From Epithemia pelagica (Eukaryota > Bacillariophyta > Bacillariophyceae > Surirellales > Surirellaceae), in NCBI GenBank assembly GCA_946965045.2, contig OX337241.1, positions 1,054,001 through 1,118,000 of the forward strand: 64,000 nucleotides of DNA, read 5' to 3'. How positions within the stretch are numbered: position 1 is the first letter of the stretch; each line of letters opens with the position of its first letter. Below, piece after piece: positions 31,579 through 42,013 of the stretch. The position numbers and the translations under genes were made by a program. The notes below the pieces were generated by a model, which worked only from the letters and a program-made list of their open reading frames with translations, was not told where the DNA came from and made no database searches.

Positions 31579-34560
31579 TTAGTGCGAACCTAAATCTGAC
31601 TTGACTGTTTTCAAAATACTGTCATCTTGTGATAGCCACTCCATCCAGAGCGAATCTCTCTGTAGCGTATCCTTGCGTCCTATGACAACTAGACCACGCT
31701 TTGCCCGTGTCCACATAACGTTCAATCGTCGGTGGTCTTTGAGGAAACCCAAGTTACTGCGGCAACGAACGGCCGAAAACAGAATGATCGTACGTTCTTG
31801 GCCTTGAAAGCCATCAACAGATCGGACATCAATCTGTGTATTCTTCAAACGATTTTGAATACATTGTACTTGACCAGAATACCCAGTGATGACTCCAATA
31901 TCTTTCGGTTCGAGGTTCTTAGAATCGAGAAGACGTGATACAATATTGACCACTTCCTCCGCTTCTACATGATTGCTCCATGTTGTTCCTATACGCTTTT
32001 CTTCTCCGTCCACGTCAACAAACGCAAGGTAATGAGTTCCGCACCATGGAGCCTCTTTGATTAGAGCAACACTCTCTAGGCTGTGGTCAGTTCGAACCTT
32101 GTCATCGTAGAACTTCAAGAAGGAGAACTTCATCAAAGAAGGATGCATACGATATTGAGTATTAAGCATCACGCAAGGAATGTTGCTGTCGTTTTTAAGA
32201 CGTTCGAACAAACTTTCTTGAAACCCAAACTCTTTGGAAGATTCATGCACTGTTGCCTGTAGCTGTTTGTCATCACCGATCAAGACAAAACGTGTCCTTG
32301 CCTTACATGTAGCAACTCGGGTATTGCAGCTCGTCAGCTGGCCTGCTTCATCGACTATCACAGTATTGAATTCGTTATCCTGGCGTAGCAAACCAACTCC
32401 CGACCCAGTCGCAGTTGAAAATACAACCCGAGCAGTGGTAATAATCTTCTTCATTTCTTTCTGCTTGCATTTTTCGTCATTTTCTTTCAGCGATTCGTGG
32501 TACTCAGGAAGAAAGCGTTGCAAAGATGGCTCCACTTGGCCCGATTCCCCGACACGCACGATCAATGACTCGACGTCCTCGCGATTCAATTTGTGCAATT
32601 CGGAAATGAGCTTAGACAGAATATTGTCCACAGCCTGGTGAGTCGTTGCTGACACAAGAATTCTTTCTTCTCTCGCAAGCAACGCAAGTATGAGACCAAC
32701 CACCGTAGAACTTTTTCCGACAGCAGGCGGTCCCCAAATGAGGCTTACTCGATGTTCGATCGCAGATTTGATAGCTTTCGTTTGGGACCCATTCAACTGG
32801 GTCCATTTCATTCCACTCCGTGTCTCATCATCATCATCAATGTCTTCTAGTGTTCCTGGTTCGACCTGCGGACGACTTGATGCTTCGAACATGACTCGGT
32901 GAGTCGTGGCGTTTCCCACCCTCCATACTTTCCAGTCCACACACTCAACCTCAAAAGGCATCAGACTCAACACCTCAATCTCTAGATGTCCTGCATCGGA
33001 AAATTGCTTGACAACGGCATGGAACGATTGGGAAGTGTAGTCTTTGTGGTTGTTCGCGGGACACATTGCACGAAAAACAAAAACATCTCCGGCACGGATT
33101 TTCTTCCAGACGACACTGTGGGAAACGTTGGGGTCAAGTGTGAGGCCAAAATTCTGTCCTTTGCGTCTCTTGACACTTGCGTAAATCATTATAGGATCTA
33201 CAGATCTCTTGCCATCCAGATCTAGGCTCTTGTAGTTCTCTTCCAGCGTACATTGCAAGTCAACATAAAGTCCCAACACCGATTTGTGTTCATCTTTGTC
33301 GAAGGAAGCAAGAACAACCTCACGAATTTCATGCACCCATTGCGAAACACATGAGGTTAGAGCTAGAAATTCAAGTGTCTCAACCCATTCGTCCGCAGAT
33401 GCTTCGATGCATTTCTTTACCAATTGAATGGGAAGTTTGGATAAGTCGGTATGGTTGTGAATAGATCTCAACAAGCATTTCTTGGATTCGGGAGTATTGG
33501 GTAAGCATTCACTTATTTGGAGTGCAGATGATAACTCGGGTAGTGCATCAATGTCGATGACAAGTCCTTGCATCTCGAGGAGCAATATCAACGAAACATC
33601 GACAGCTACACTGTGCATATGAAACTCTCTGCAGACTTGAATGAACTTGTGAAGTTGTCCGTGCTCAAGATGTGGCAATTCAGTTTCCTCGTGGGCCGTT
33701 GCAAGCCTATAGAGACAAAGCACATCTTCATATTCATCAGTTTGGAGAAAATCAGCTTCCAGTTTTACATCGTAAGACCTTGGTGACCCTCCAGCTTCCT
33801 CCACTTCCGTTGTGACCACATCTTTGGTTCCAACATTGTAGTGCCTCACTTCGGGATCCTTGTCGCAGACGACATACATCTCAACACGCTGAAGTCTCCT
33901 TTTCGTGACTAGATCAAATTGTGCCTTTGCATTGTTTCCAAGTCGGCCCAAGTCAATACTAATTCTACCAAACACTTTAGCGTTGACATCGTCCATCTCA
34001 TAGGGGCATGTCGACATCCAAACAAAAGTATTTCGTGGGTCTCCTGGACCTTTCATGGAGATCTGGAAAAGTTGGCCAGTTAATGCCAATTGATACTGTC
34101 CACCATGAAGACGACTAATGCTCCTGAACGAACCATAAGGATTCGTGGAGAACACGTGGACGTCTTTATGCAGTATGTTTCTCCCCTCATTGAACTGTTG
34201 CTCCAATTGTAGGCAGAGTGTCAGACGGTCGTCGACTTCGATAACGAGTAGTTTCCTTGTAAACTGAACCAATGATGAGATAACTGAATTACCAAATGGA
34301 GCTCGATAGTCACTCTCCGAACTGTAAACGCGCTTCCAGTTGAAGGTCTCAGCAAAACGGAAAGCATCGATGTCGTGTTTCTTGAGAATATTCGACTGTA
34401 AGATCTCATTTTTAAGCAGACAGTTCAGTTGGGGACACTCTTTCAGAGCCCACACTCTTTGTGCCTCTGTAAATCCGTGTAGATCAATATGGGCCAGCAA
34501 TACGCGGTCAATTTCTTCCAAGTTGTCTGAACGAGCTGTTCTCTGAATCAAACGCAGCAT
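31579..34560 (-). CDS. SF1 RNA/DNA helicase, UPF1/SDE3/NFX1-like
   Basis: 993 aa from ATG 34560. The C-terminal half is a complete SF1B helicase: Walker A LIWGPPAVGKSSTV near residue 605, the Ia/Ib block SATTHQAVDNIL, motif II VIVDEAGQLTS near 734 (DEAG), motif III LIGDDKQLQATV, motif IV-type QYRMHPSLMKFS, motif V VRSVDGFQGQERTII and motif VI RRLNVMWTRAKRGL. The N-terminal ~550 residues have no recognised domain; a TRSGMKWTQLNGSQ Q-motif segment precedes the helicase. Relatives act in nonsense-mediated decay, in RNA silencing (SDE3/MOV10, Hrr1, ZNFX1) or in DNA repair. Its head-to-tail position 81 bp after an RdRP gene on the same strand favours an RNA-silencing role; this is inference. Confidence 0.85.
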   Translation of the reverse strand: MLRLIQRTARSDNLEEIDRVLLAHIDLHGFTEAQRVWALKECPQLNCLLKNEILQSNILKKHDIDAFRFAETFNWKRVYSSESDYRAPFGNSVISSLVQFTRKLLVIEVDDRLTLCLQLEQQFNEGRNILHKDVHVFSTNPYGSFRSISRLHGGQYQLALTGQLFQISMKGPGDPRNTFVWMSTCPYEMDDVNAKVFGRISIDLGRLGNNAKAQFDLVTKRRLQRVEMYVVCDKDPEVRHYNVGTKDVVTTEVEEAGGSPRSYDVKLEADFLQTDEYEDVLCLYRLATAHEETELPHLEHGQLHKFIQVCREFHMHSVAVDVSLILLLEMQGLVIDIDALPELSSALQISECLPNTPESKKCLLRSIHNHTDLSKLPIQLVKKCIEASADEWVETLEFLALTSCVSQWVHEIREVVLASFDKDEHKSVLGLYVDLQCTLEENYKSLDLDGKRSVDPIMIYASVKRRKGQNFGLTLDPNVSHSVVWKKIRAGDVFVFRAMCPANNHKDYTSQSFHAVVKQFSDAGHLEIEVLSLMPFEVECVDWKVWRVGNATTHRVMFEASSRPQVEPGTLEDIDDDDETRSGMKWTQLNGSQTKAIKSAIEHRVSLIWGPPAVGKSSTVVGLILALLAREERILVSATTHQAVDNILSKLISELHKLNREDVESLIVRVGESGQVEPSLQRFLPEYHESLKENDEKCKQKEMKKIITTARVVFSTATGSGVGLLRQDNEFNTVIVDEAGQLTSCNTRVATCKARTRFVLIGDDKQLQATVHESSKEFGFQESLFERLKNDSNIPCVMLNTQYRMHPSLMKFSFLKFYDDKVRTDHSLESVALIKEAPWCGTHYLAFVDVDGEEKRIGTTWSNHVEAEEVVNIVSRLLDSKNLEPKDIGVITGYSGQVQCIQNRLKNTQIDVRSVDGFQGQERTIILFSAVRCRSNLGFLKDHRRLNVMWTRAKRGLVVIGRKDTLQRDSLWMEWLSQDDSILKTVKSDLGSH

Positions 34561-34641
34561 TTCGAATTGTGATATATTCTGGAAGCGGCTACTCGACGAC
34601 AGAAGCCAATGCAGAAGCTGTTGAAAATCGGCCTGGTCCCC

Positions 34642-36513
34642 CTAACGCTCAGAGTCCACACAATCATTTTCTGCTCGGAGAAAATCAGTTATCAGGTCGT
34701 TTGCAAGATTATCCGCATGACTGATAAGAACTTCAATGATTGATGGCTTGCTATCATGAGTTTCCTCTGGAAGTTTTTTAAGATCTGAATCAATCTCAAT
34801 CGGCTGTCCGTCCACACAGCGACTGAAAAGCGCATTAAGTTTGAGTGCTTCACGACAAGTCGCACCTTTTGCTTTTACCCAATCCAGGTACAAGTTCTTG
34901 ACTTGGCCAAGGGAAGCATTGTTGAACTTAGCAAAGTAGCGCACCATATCAGAACGTTCAATCGTGTGCTCGTTTTGGGGGATTTTAGCCGGTGGATATT
35001 TGCATGGCTTGAACTCCGTTGTAGGAATAAGATCGCGATCGAAGATGACCATAAATTCATCACCGTCTAGATCTCCACCTGACATCTCGTCAGCATGAGA
35101 CCGTTGCAGACCATCATTCGTCGAGAACACAACACAGTCTACTAGATGATGGAAATCTGGAACATCGACCAGTTTCAGCTTGCGCATATCCCCCGGATGT
35201 AGACAGGGGTTACGAGAAACTAGCACATACCCCTCGGTGAGAGTTAGTGGTAACCCTTCAACAGTGACACGGACGAAGATTTCATCGGTCCCAAGCTTTC
35301 TTTCAGGTTCTGCCACCCCCAAAAGGAGGCGTGATTCCGGAAGAAGAATTCGGACCTTCCGGTTATTTCTCTTGTCAAACGTTTTCTTCAGCTCTCTTTT
35401 GACGGCTCCTCGTACCTCGCATCGGGTTGCCCGGAGTCCTTTGTCCACAAGTTTATGCATAGCTGGAAACGCTTCTTGGTACGCAAGTAACTGAAACGCA
35501 GCTTCAGGGTCCGTAAAGGCCGAGCGAAGAAACTCAAAATGGTTCTCCTGTTTGGTCAAGAGCGTTTCCTGAGATATTCCCATCTCGGAAAGAAGATTGA
35601 CATACTCAGCATTCAGTGCACCAAACGAGTACGGCCTCGAAGCTTTGATAACGCCAAAAGATGTACTTGAGGATCCTTTGAATTTGCGCATGGAGGGGCG
35701 ACATTGGACCAAAACGCCTTGTGGTATGTCCTTGTGAAGTGCCAACACACCTTTGTAGCCTTGGTACCGAAATTGAATCACACTTGGGTGGTATCTTTCG
35801 CCTCGAAACACCACAGGGCTCCAAGACTCATTTTTCGGAATACGCTTCACAAGCTCTTTGGACATGAGACCACAGCCATCCGTCAGTAACTCTCCCGAGG
35901 ACGTTAGAATATCATCGATTTCTTGAACTCGATCAGCATTGACAGTGATATTGGTCTTTGTTTCAGAAAACAGGAGGGCAATCCGCTTTGTCATTTTCGC
36001 GCATGTTTTCATATCGAAATCGCCCATCGCATTGATCAAGGACGTGATCTCATCGGGGGATCGATTGAGGAGGTAAGCTTTGCCATCCTTTAAACCCGAA
36101 TTACTGCATCCATAAAAGTGGAAGTGATCAGACCCTGAGAAAAGCTGTACACCCCACTTCAGCACCCTTTCCTTGAACTGGGATTTTGCTTTGGGTCCCA
36201 TGTTCTCTCCGTCCCCAAAGCTAAGTTTGATAACTTCATGTGGTTTCAAGCCTTGAAAAGCACGGCATGAGGGCAATTCGTCGAAAAACTCAACTTTGGG
36301 AGGATCATTTGGCGCCGTTAAACTGAACGTCACGAAACGATTCTTTTGCCGTATGATGCTCAAGTCTTGTCGGCTCAACCCCTCAATCATGAATGGTGGT
36401 GGTGGTGGCTTGCGCTTTCCTTGTTTTGGGCGCCAGGAGTTGTTTCTATGAGACGATTGGTCTCTTGGATTTCGTGCCCGTGGCTTTGCGGATCGAGAGG
36501 TTGTTCGTACCAT
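34642..36513 (-). CDS. cellular RNA-dependent RNA polymerase (RNA silencing)
   Basis: 623 aa from ATG 36513. The catalytic motif is DLDGD near residue 481 within MSGGDLDGDEFMVIFD, exactly the eukaryotic RdRP signature. Other family blocks are present: LTDGCGLMS near 215, QFRYQGYKGVLAL near 250, RPSMRKFKGS, LNAEYVNLLSEMGIS, GYVLVSRNPCLHPGD near 430 and VFSTNDGLQRSHADEMSGG. The protein is short for this family (often above 1000 aa): the N-terminal RNA-binding region is largely lacking, replaced by a basic stretch (NSWRPKQGKRKPPPPP). It should convert single-stranded RNA to dsRNA for small-RNA production. It is a host-type enzyme, not viral. It shares a 328-bp divergent region with the P450 gene and is directly followed by the helicase gene. 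Confidence 0.93.
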   Translation of the reverse strand: MVRTTSRSAKPRARNPRDQSSHRNNSWRPKQGKRKPPPPPFMIEGLSRQDLSIIRQKNRFVTFSLTAPNDPPKVEFFDELPSCRAFQGLKPHEVIKLSFGDGENMGPKAKSQFKERVLKWGVQLFSGSDHFHFYGCSNSGLKDGKAYLLNRSPDEITSLINAMGDFDMKTCAKMTKRIALLFSETKTNITVNADRVQEIDDILTSSGELLTDGCGLMSKELVKRIPKNESWSPVVFRGERYHPSVIQFRYQGYKGVLALHKDIPQGVLVQCRPSMRKFKGSSSTSFGVIKASRPYSFGALNAEYVNLLSEMGISQETLLTKQENHFEFLRSAFTDPEAAFQLLAYQEAFPAMHKLVDKGLRATRCEVRGAVKRELKKTFDKRNNRKVRILLPESRLLLGVAEPERKLGTDEIFVRVTVEGLPLTLTEGYVLVSRNPCLHPGDMRKLKLVDVPDFHHLVDCVVFSTNDGLQRSHADEMSGGDLDGDEFMVIFDRDLIPTTEFKPCKYPPAKIPQNEHTIERSDMVRYFAKFNNASLGQVKNLYLDWVKAKGATCREALKLNALFSRCVDGQPIEIDSDLKKLPEETHDSKPSIIEVLISHADNLANDLITDFLRAENDCVDSER

Positions 36514-36841
36514 GCTAGCAAGGGTTAATCGAGATGTTTCGTCAATGATGGTCTTGATATGGTTTGAGAAAACTGTGCCGTTGTTGGATCACCCGTCTCA
36601 TAGAAGGGAGCCCGGTTTACGTACTTGAGTTTGTGTCCAACCAAAGAACGGCATAAAATGTGGCGGATGTGTAGCGTGTCAAGATTGAAAGTTCACCGAA
36701 AAACGCGAAAAATACCACCAACCAGATGGCGAATTAAAATCATATTGAATCGATCTGCGCTCGTAGAGCTGTCACGGTTTCGATTGGATGTGACAGGAAA
36801 GATTTTTCATCCATAAGGATGAAAAGTAGAAAGCCAATACC
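36514..36841. promoter_or_regulatory. divergent promoter region, RdRP / P450
   Basis: 328 bp between two oppositely oriented starts. No motif can be assigned with confidence. Confidence 0.4.
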
Positions 36842-38265
36842 ATGGTCCTGACAATCCTTTCGGCGACATGGACCAGCGCTCGAAGTGCTGTGGCATTGTC
36901 ACACGTTACAACAATCTTGGAATCTGGAATGTGCGTGTCGTTGTTCCTGCTGTGGCTGCCCTGGGCGCACCAGATCGCCTGGTTCTACTACCGCATGGTA
37001 GTGGATTCCTATCTCTTTTCCTTTCGAACCGTGTCCGAGGTTGCGGATCGAGCCTGTCAGGAAGAAACAAGCAATCAGCCCGTCATTCGATTCCCCTATG
37101 GACAACGAACCATTGTGTTTTCAAACAAGGACGACGTCGCCTACATTCTTTCCAATCCCAAGGTGAACAAAAACTACCGAACCCGATTTGCCACAAACTT
37201 TGGACTCAACATGTTGGGAATGTACAAATCTGGCTTGATCTGGAACAATGATTTGGGATCATGGCAAAGCGTCCGCCGGTGCTTTGATCATACCTTGAGT
37301 ACCAGCACTCTCAACAGGCTCCAGAGCTTTGTCCAAGATCAATTTCCAAAGATACTCGAGAAAATGCCTCGCGACGAGAATGGAGGGACCATTGACATGT
37401 TGGATGCGCTTCGATGGATGACCCTCAACATCACTCTCGATATGATGCTCGGCTTGCCTGTTGTGGATGAGTGGAACAAGGCTCAAGGAATTCTTGAAGC
37501 TATCGTTGCCTTTTTCAAAGCCTGGGAGTTCTTTTTGGTTCGTCCATATATTGTGTCCGTGCTCCGACCCGGCTACCAAAAGCATGCCATGGCAAGGTAG
37601 GTTCCTTATAGACCACGATCATGAGGTCAGCAGACAAACTGACTCACAACTATTTGTTGATTGACCTGTCGTCGGGTTTTCATTCTTGTACAGTCGCCGA
37701 TTGCATGAGATTAGTGAAGGCTTGTTGTCGGATTACGATAGACAACGCGAGCAACATCCCGAGAAAAAGTCGCCCTTGTTGGACAAGGCCATGGAAAATA
37801 CAGAACTTGCTCGAAGCGATCTCGTGCAATTGGTACTGGAATCCTTGTTGGCTGGAGTGGACACTTCCTCGGTATCGCTGTTTTACACGTTGAGTTTTTT
37901 GTCGCAAACCGAGAATCGAGATATGCTTCGACAGGCGGTGGAGGAGGTTGACACCTTTGTACACCATGGCGACAAGATTAAAGCCATGTCCTTGCCGTTC
38001 ATCCGAGCATGTATCAAGGAAGCCATGAGACTCAAACCTGTCGGACCCATTATAATGCGCAAGGCAGCCCAACAGGACAACGTAGGCACCACTATCATCC
38101 AGCCCGGCGATTCGATTATTCTGAACCTGGCCCAAATGAATCTCAAGGGTGTGGAAACCTCCTACTCGCCAAGTCGGTTCTTGAATGAGGAGGGCCAGCA
38201 TACACCCGACGCCCAGTTACCCTTTGGATACTTTCCATTTGGCGATGGTCCCAAAGGATGTGTCG
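36842..38265 (+). pseudogene. cytochrome P450, cut off inside the haem-binding loop
   Basis: Exon 1 36842-37596, GT-AG intron 37597-37693 (97 bp, phase 2), exon 2 from 37694. N-terminal membrane anchor (CVSLFLLWLPWAHQIAWFYY), I-helix LLAGVDTSS near residue 302, ExxR helix IKEAMRLKP near 360, and the start of the haem loop FPFGDGPKGCV near 432-442, which contains the Cys ligand (Lys in the usual Arg position). Immediately after GGATGTGTC (about 38264) the P450 sequence ends and unrelated sequence begins; the conserved Gly and the L-helix that should follow are absent and were not found elsewhere in the window. The CYP4/CYP97-like clan is possible but not decided. The gene is therefore probably dead by insertion or by a rearrangement with its breakpoint here. 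Confidence 0.85.
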
Positions 38266-38272
38266 TAGTTCT

Positions 38273-38477
38273 ACATCTGCTCCGCGGAGTGATCCGAGGA
38301 GTGGGGCACGACGAGGGGCGCCTAACTCCGAGAAGGGCAATAGGTCCGAGGAGTGTACTGCCCAACAAATCCGCTGTAAGCGGATTTGGGGCAGTACACG
38401 ACGAGGACCTATTGCCCGCCGAGGAGTTAGGCCCCCGAGAAGTGCCCCCGACGAGAATCACGACAAGGAGCAGATGT
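38273..38477. repeat. 205-bp imperfect palindrome with regularly spaced unpaired GA-rich bulges
   Basis: ACATCTGCTCC at 38273 pairs with GGAGCAGATGT ending 38477; going inwards, CCTAACTCC/GGAGTTAGG, GGGCAATAGGTCC/GGACCTATTGCCC, GTGTACTGCCC/GGGCAGTACAC and AAATCCGCT/AGCGGATTT also pair, and the symmetry centre is at 38375. The unpaired steps carry similar GA-rich words (CGAGGAGT, CGACGAG, CGAGAAG). The palindrome starts within 10 bases of the P450 breakpoint. Confidence 0.85.
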
Positions 38478-38552
38478 CGTGCGCTTCCGTTGCGTCCGAG
38501 GGGGGATGTATGTGTCACACAGAATTAAAATTTGTTAGGCTTTTCCTCCGTT

Positions 38553-38682
38553 GATTTTTCAAAGTCGTTGCTCTACTTAGTCTATGTAGTCACTTATTGG
38601 GGGAAATTACTTACAATGATTTTTCAAAGTCGTTGCTCTACTTAGTCTATGTAGTCACTTATTGGGGGAAATTACTTACAAC
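38553..38682 (+). repeat. two tandem copies of a 65-bp unit
   Basis: GATTTTTCAAAGTCGTTGCT... starting at 38553 recurs at 38618, almost identical over 63-65 bases. Just after, TCTCACTATTTAGG also occurs twice (about 38692-38743). This lies between the palindrome and the recombinase gene and may be the leader or terminal region of that element. Confidence 0.9.
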
Positions 38683-38864
38683 ACTTAGGATCTCACTATT
38701 TAGGAACAGAAGATCACATAGCGTCTCACTATTTAGGGGCAAACGAAATACTTAGGTGCTACATAGGGCTGTCTTTGAAAATGTGAGAGGCATCGTTGTA
38801 GGCGTTGTTGTTGTCGTTGTCGTCGTCGTCATTTCCTCATCCATTTGATTCTTGAGTTGCCACC

Positions 38865-41719
38865 ATGACGAATCGTCCCGTGGTCAGCCCCATGCCCCGC
38901 TCCGCATCCCATCGCGGCACTGCCGCTTCTCCGATCTCGCTTGCGTCGTCCTCGTCCTCGTTGTCGTTGTCGTTGCCTTCCGATTCGTCGTCGGATGGCA
39001 TCTCCTTGATCTTCGAAGCGTATGACCCAACGGTCGACGAATGGGATGGCACCTTCGTACCAAGGATCGACGAATGCACAGGAGAGACCGATCTCCATAG
39101 CCTGCATTCCGATCCTTGGTACCTTGAGCGGCGCGACAGAATGTAAGTTGATTGTTGTTTCGTCCTTTTCGTCGTCGCCATGGTCAAAAGTCTTCCTTTC
39201 TTCCTTTTCTTCCTTTTTCTTCCTGCGCGCCTGCCCTTCCAATGCTCATTCAAATCGTCCTCGCCCTCTCTCTCTCCTCTCACTTTTCTTCCCTTTGCCA
39301 TTTCGACGACAGGAAGTTCTTGACCATGGCGACGACTCCTCCCGCCACCCGCCGCTCGAAGCGGCAAGCTGCAGCCGCAAGCAAACCGCCGAATGAAACT
39401 TCATCCTCCCCCGCCCGCAAAGTAGCCCGCCGAACAACCACCAACAAGAAGAAACAGAACCAGAACAGGAAGAAGGCTCCTCCTTGTCCTCCTCCTTCGC
39501 AATTGAACAAGGAGAACGATCCTCCTCGTTCTCTTCGCTCCTCTGCACGACAAGAAAGGTACGTTTGTTGCATTCGCTGCTACCTGTTGATTGTTGTTTC
39601 CACTCTCACTGTCTCTTCTCTCGACAGTACCAACCCTCCAAACGACGACGACGACGACGACGATCTTCCTCCCCGCCTTATTCAACCACGACGACAACCC
39701 AACAGGCAAGTGTTTGTTTCTTCCTTCTTGTTGATTGTTGACTCTTCCTTCTCTCACACCCCGCCTCTCTACAGAAACAATCAAACGAATCCGTTCGACG
39801 ATGATTCGGATGACGAAGATACGGTGTTTGATGAAATGGTGGAAGATCTCGACGCGGACGAAGATTTTGTCCCTTCCGTTTCTGTTCGAAGCCGCCGAAA
39901 TGCCCGTGCACGTGGTGTTCTTGCTCGGCGTGCCCCTCCTCCTCCTCCGTCTCCACTAGATACGAAGACGGTTGCTCGCGCAATGGTGGAACGACGACAC
40001 CTCGAAGAAAACGAGCAAGGCGAGATCGCGATTGCGGAGTATCGAACACTCCCTCTCGACGAAGCTCACGATGAGAACTGGCTCGAGTGGTACGGCGCGT
40101 TCGCAGAAGTGAGTGACGAGGTGTTTGCAGACGAGGTGGGTGATTTCGACGTTCGACTGCTTGCCGGCGTTTCGGAGTCCTACAACAAGGCAAAACAAGA
40201 CTCCGTTCAACGATTCCTAGATATCATTCGCCGCCATCGGCATTACCGCGGACTCGCGAAGCCGATTGTTGACCCCGAGCGTGATGACGGACTGAAAGTC
40301 CCCAAGTTGTTTGTCGCTTTACGCGGGGCCAAGACGGACAGAAAGTTGGGGCTACTCAACTCGTTGCTAGCCATCTTCTGTATGAACCTACGAATGGAAG
40401 GGTATGTGAAGGGGCGTGATCATCCACACGACCCCAAATTTCACTACCAGCCCAACACGACGGCGAAGATCTTGAACCACCTGTTCTCGACCTTCCACGC
40501 GAACGGCATTTGCATCGGACAAACGGACCTCAAGGGCAGAGGTTCGTACCATGCCTACTTAGAAAAGATATGGTCGAAGACGGCGAAAACACGCCCCGAA
40601 TTTGGACGGCTGCCAAAACGTGCAACTGCGATTATGGACGACGAGTACCATATTCGCAAGCTTGCTGATCCTGCTCTTATACCATTCGAGATCTTTCGCG
40701 ATTTGCTCATACTACTCTTTTACTACCTGAGCCGCGATATTAGCTTTCGATGTTTAGAGGTACGTACCGAAACGGTTGATTGTTGGGTTTTCAGACTTGT
40801 TTTCTCACCTCTGCTGATGTTTTTTCTACTTCTATTCAGATACATTTAGCAAAGATGACCGACTTTCGTTTCGTAGCTAGACTAGACAAGTCGTATGGAG
40901 AACACGCGGGAAAGCCAGCGATCATTCCTCTTGATTCTGGTCACCACAAGAACGTCAAGTTGACGTTGGCGAAGCCGACATTTCACCGAACCCACGATTA
41001 TCGTTGCAACATGATTATAGAGAACGAAAAAGACCCATGGAGTACCTACAAGTTGTTTATGCACTACATTAAAGTAGCGCACCCGCCGGGTTGGAAAGGA
41101 TTGGTTTTCTTGTACCAGGCGCCGAAGAAAGTGATCGCGGCCCGAAAATCTGGATCGAAACATCTCGGCTGGACGGATTTGGTGAAGGACCGTGCCCAAG
41201 AGAAGTTTGACCCGGTCACGGGCATGCGTCCTGGCGGCAAACTCGGATCCAACTTTGCCAATTCAAACACAAAAGAATTGGCCGCTCGTTGTAAGTTCCC
41301 CGAGGATGGAAACTTTGCGGGCCGAACGGCCCGTCGAACTGGTATCTCGAAAGTTGCGAATAGCGGCGTGCCACAAGCTTTGGCAGACAATTTTGGCCGC
41401 CACAAAAATTCAATCACCAACTACAAGTACCAAGAAATGTCGAACAAGTCAAATCTGACTGCGTCGACTGCGTGCTGGTACATTCCGTCGGACGACAAAG
41501 ACGAGCAGCCGAAGGAGAAATCACGTAAGTTTGTTGTTTGATTGTTGTTTTGTTGGTAACCAGTCTCTCACTCTTCTTCTCTTTTTTTTAGCTCCAAATC
41601 AATCGTCTGACGCTGCTGGTGCTGGTACCAAGACAACTGGATTGAGTGGTGGCGACAGCTCTCCGTCGTTTTCTCCGTTGGGATTTGATTGGGGCGACGG
41701 TGGCGGTCCTGTGGAGAAT

Positions 41720-41757
<38 letters not shown>

Positions 41758-42013
41758 GAATGACCGACCACCCTACGAGAACAACAACAACGGCAACCAC
41801 GGACGACCACCCTACGAGAACAACAACAACAACAACAACAACGGCCGACCTGCCTACGAGCGCCAAAACAACAACAACAACAATAGCAACGGCCGACCTC
41901 CCTACGAGTGGCAAAACCACAACAATAACAACAACAACCACGGACGACCACCCTACGAGAACAACAACAACAACAACAACAACGGCCGACCTCCCTACGA
42001 CAATAGCCAGTAG
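38865..42013 (+). CDS. Crypton-like tyrosine recombinase with Asn-rich tail, six coding exons
   Basis: Exons 38865-39142, 39313-39558, 39628-39705, 39775-40759, 40840-41524 and 41592-42013 give 897 aa from ATG 38865 (CACCATGA). A second good start lies in exon 2 (GACCATGG, 39325). Exons 1-4 encode Ser-rich, Lys-rich (RRTTTNKKKQNQNRKK) and acidic segments; a helical DNA-binding-like part follows in exon 4. The catalytic region spans exons 4-5: YYLSRDISFRCLE...DF (first Arg box), and GRTARRTGISKVANSGVP followed by GRHKNSITNYKYQE (Arg, His and Tyr of box II). The usual HxxR appears as RTAR. This layout is that of Crypton/DUF3504 proteins. Exon 6 is a tract of Asn runs alternating with GRPPYE repeats. 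Intron 3 begins GC-AG; introns 2 and 3 are 69 bp and stop-free, so retention would stay in frame. Confidence 0.72.

Noticed and set aside
38276-38290. 15-bp identity CTGCTCCGCGGAGTG between the palindrome and the Copia fragment at 44283
   Set aside because: A single match of this length is about what chance allows in 64 kb, and its core is itself palindromic; flanks do not match.
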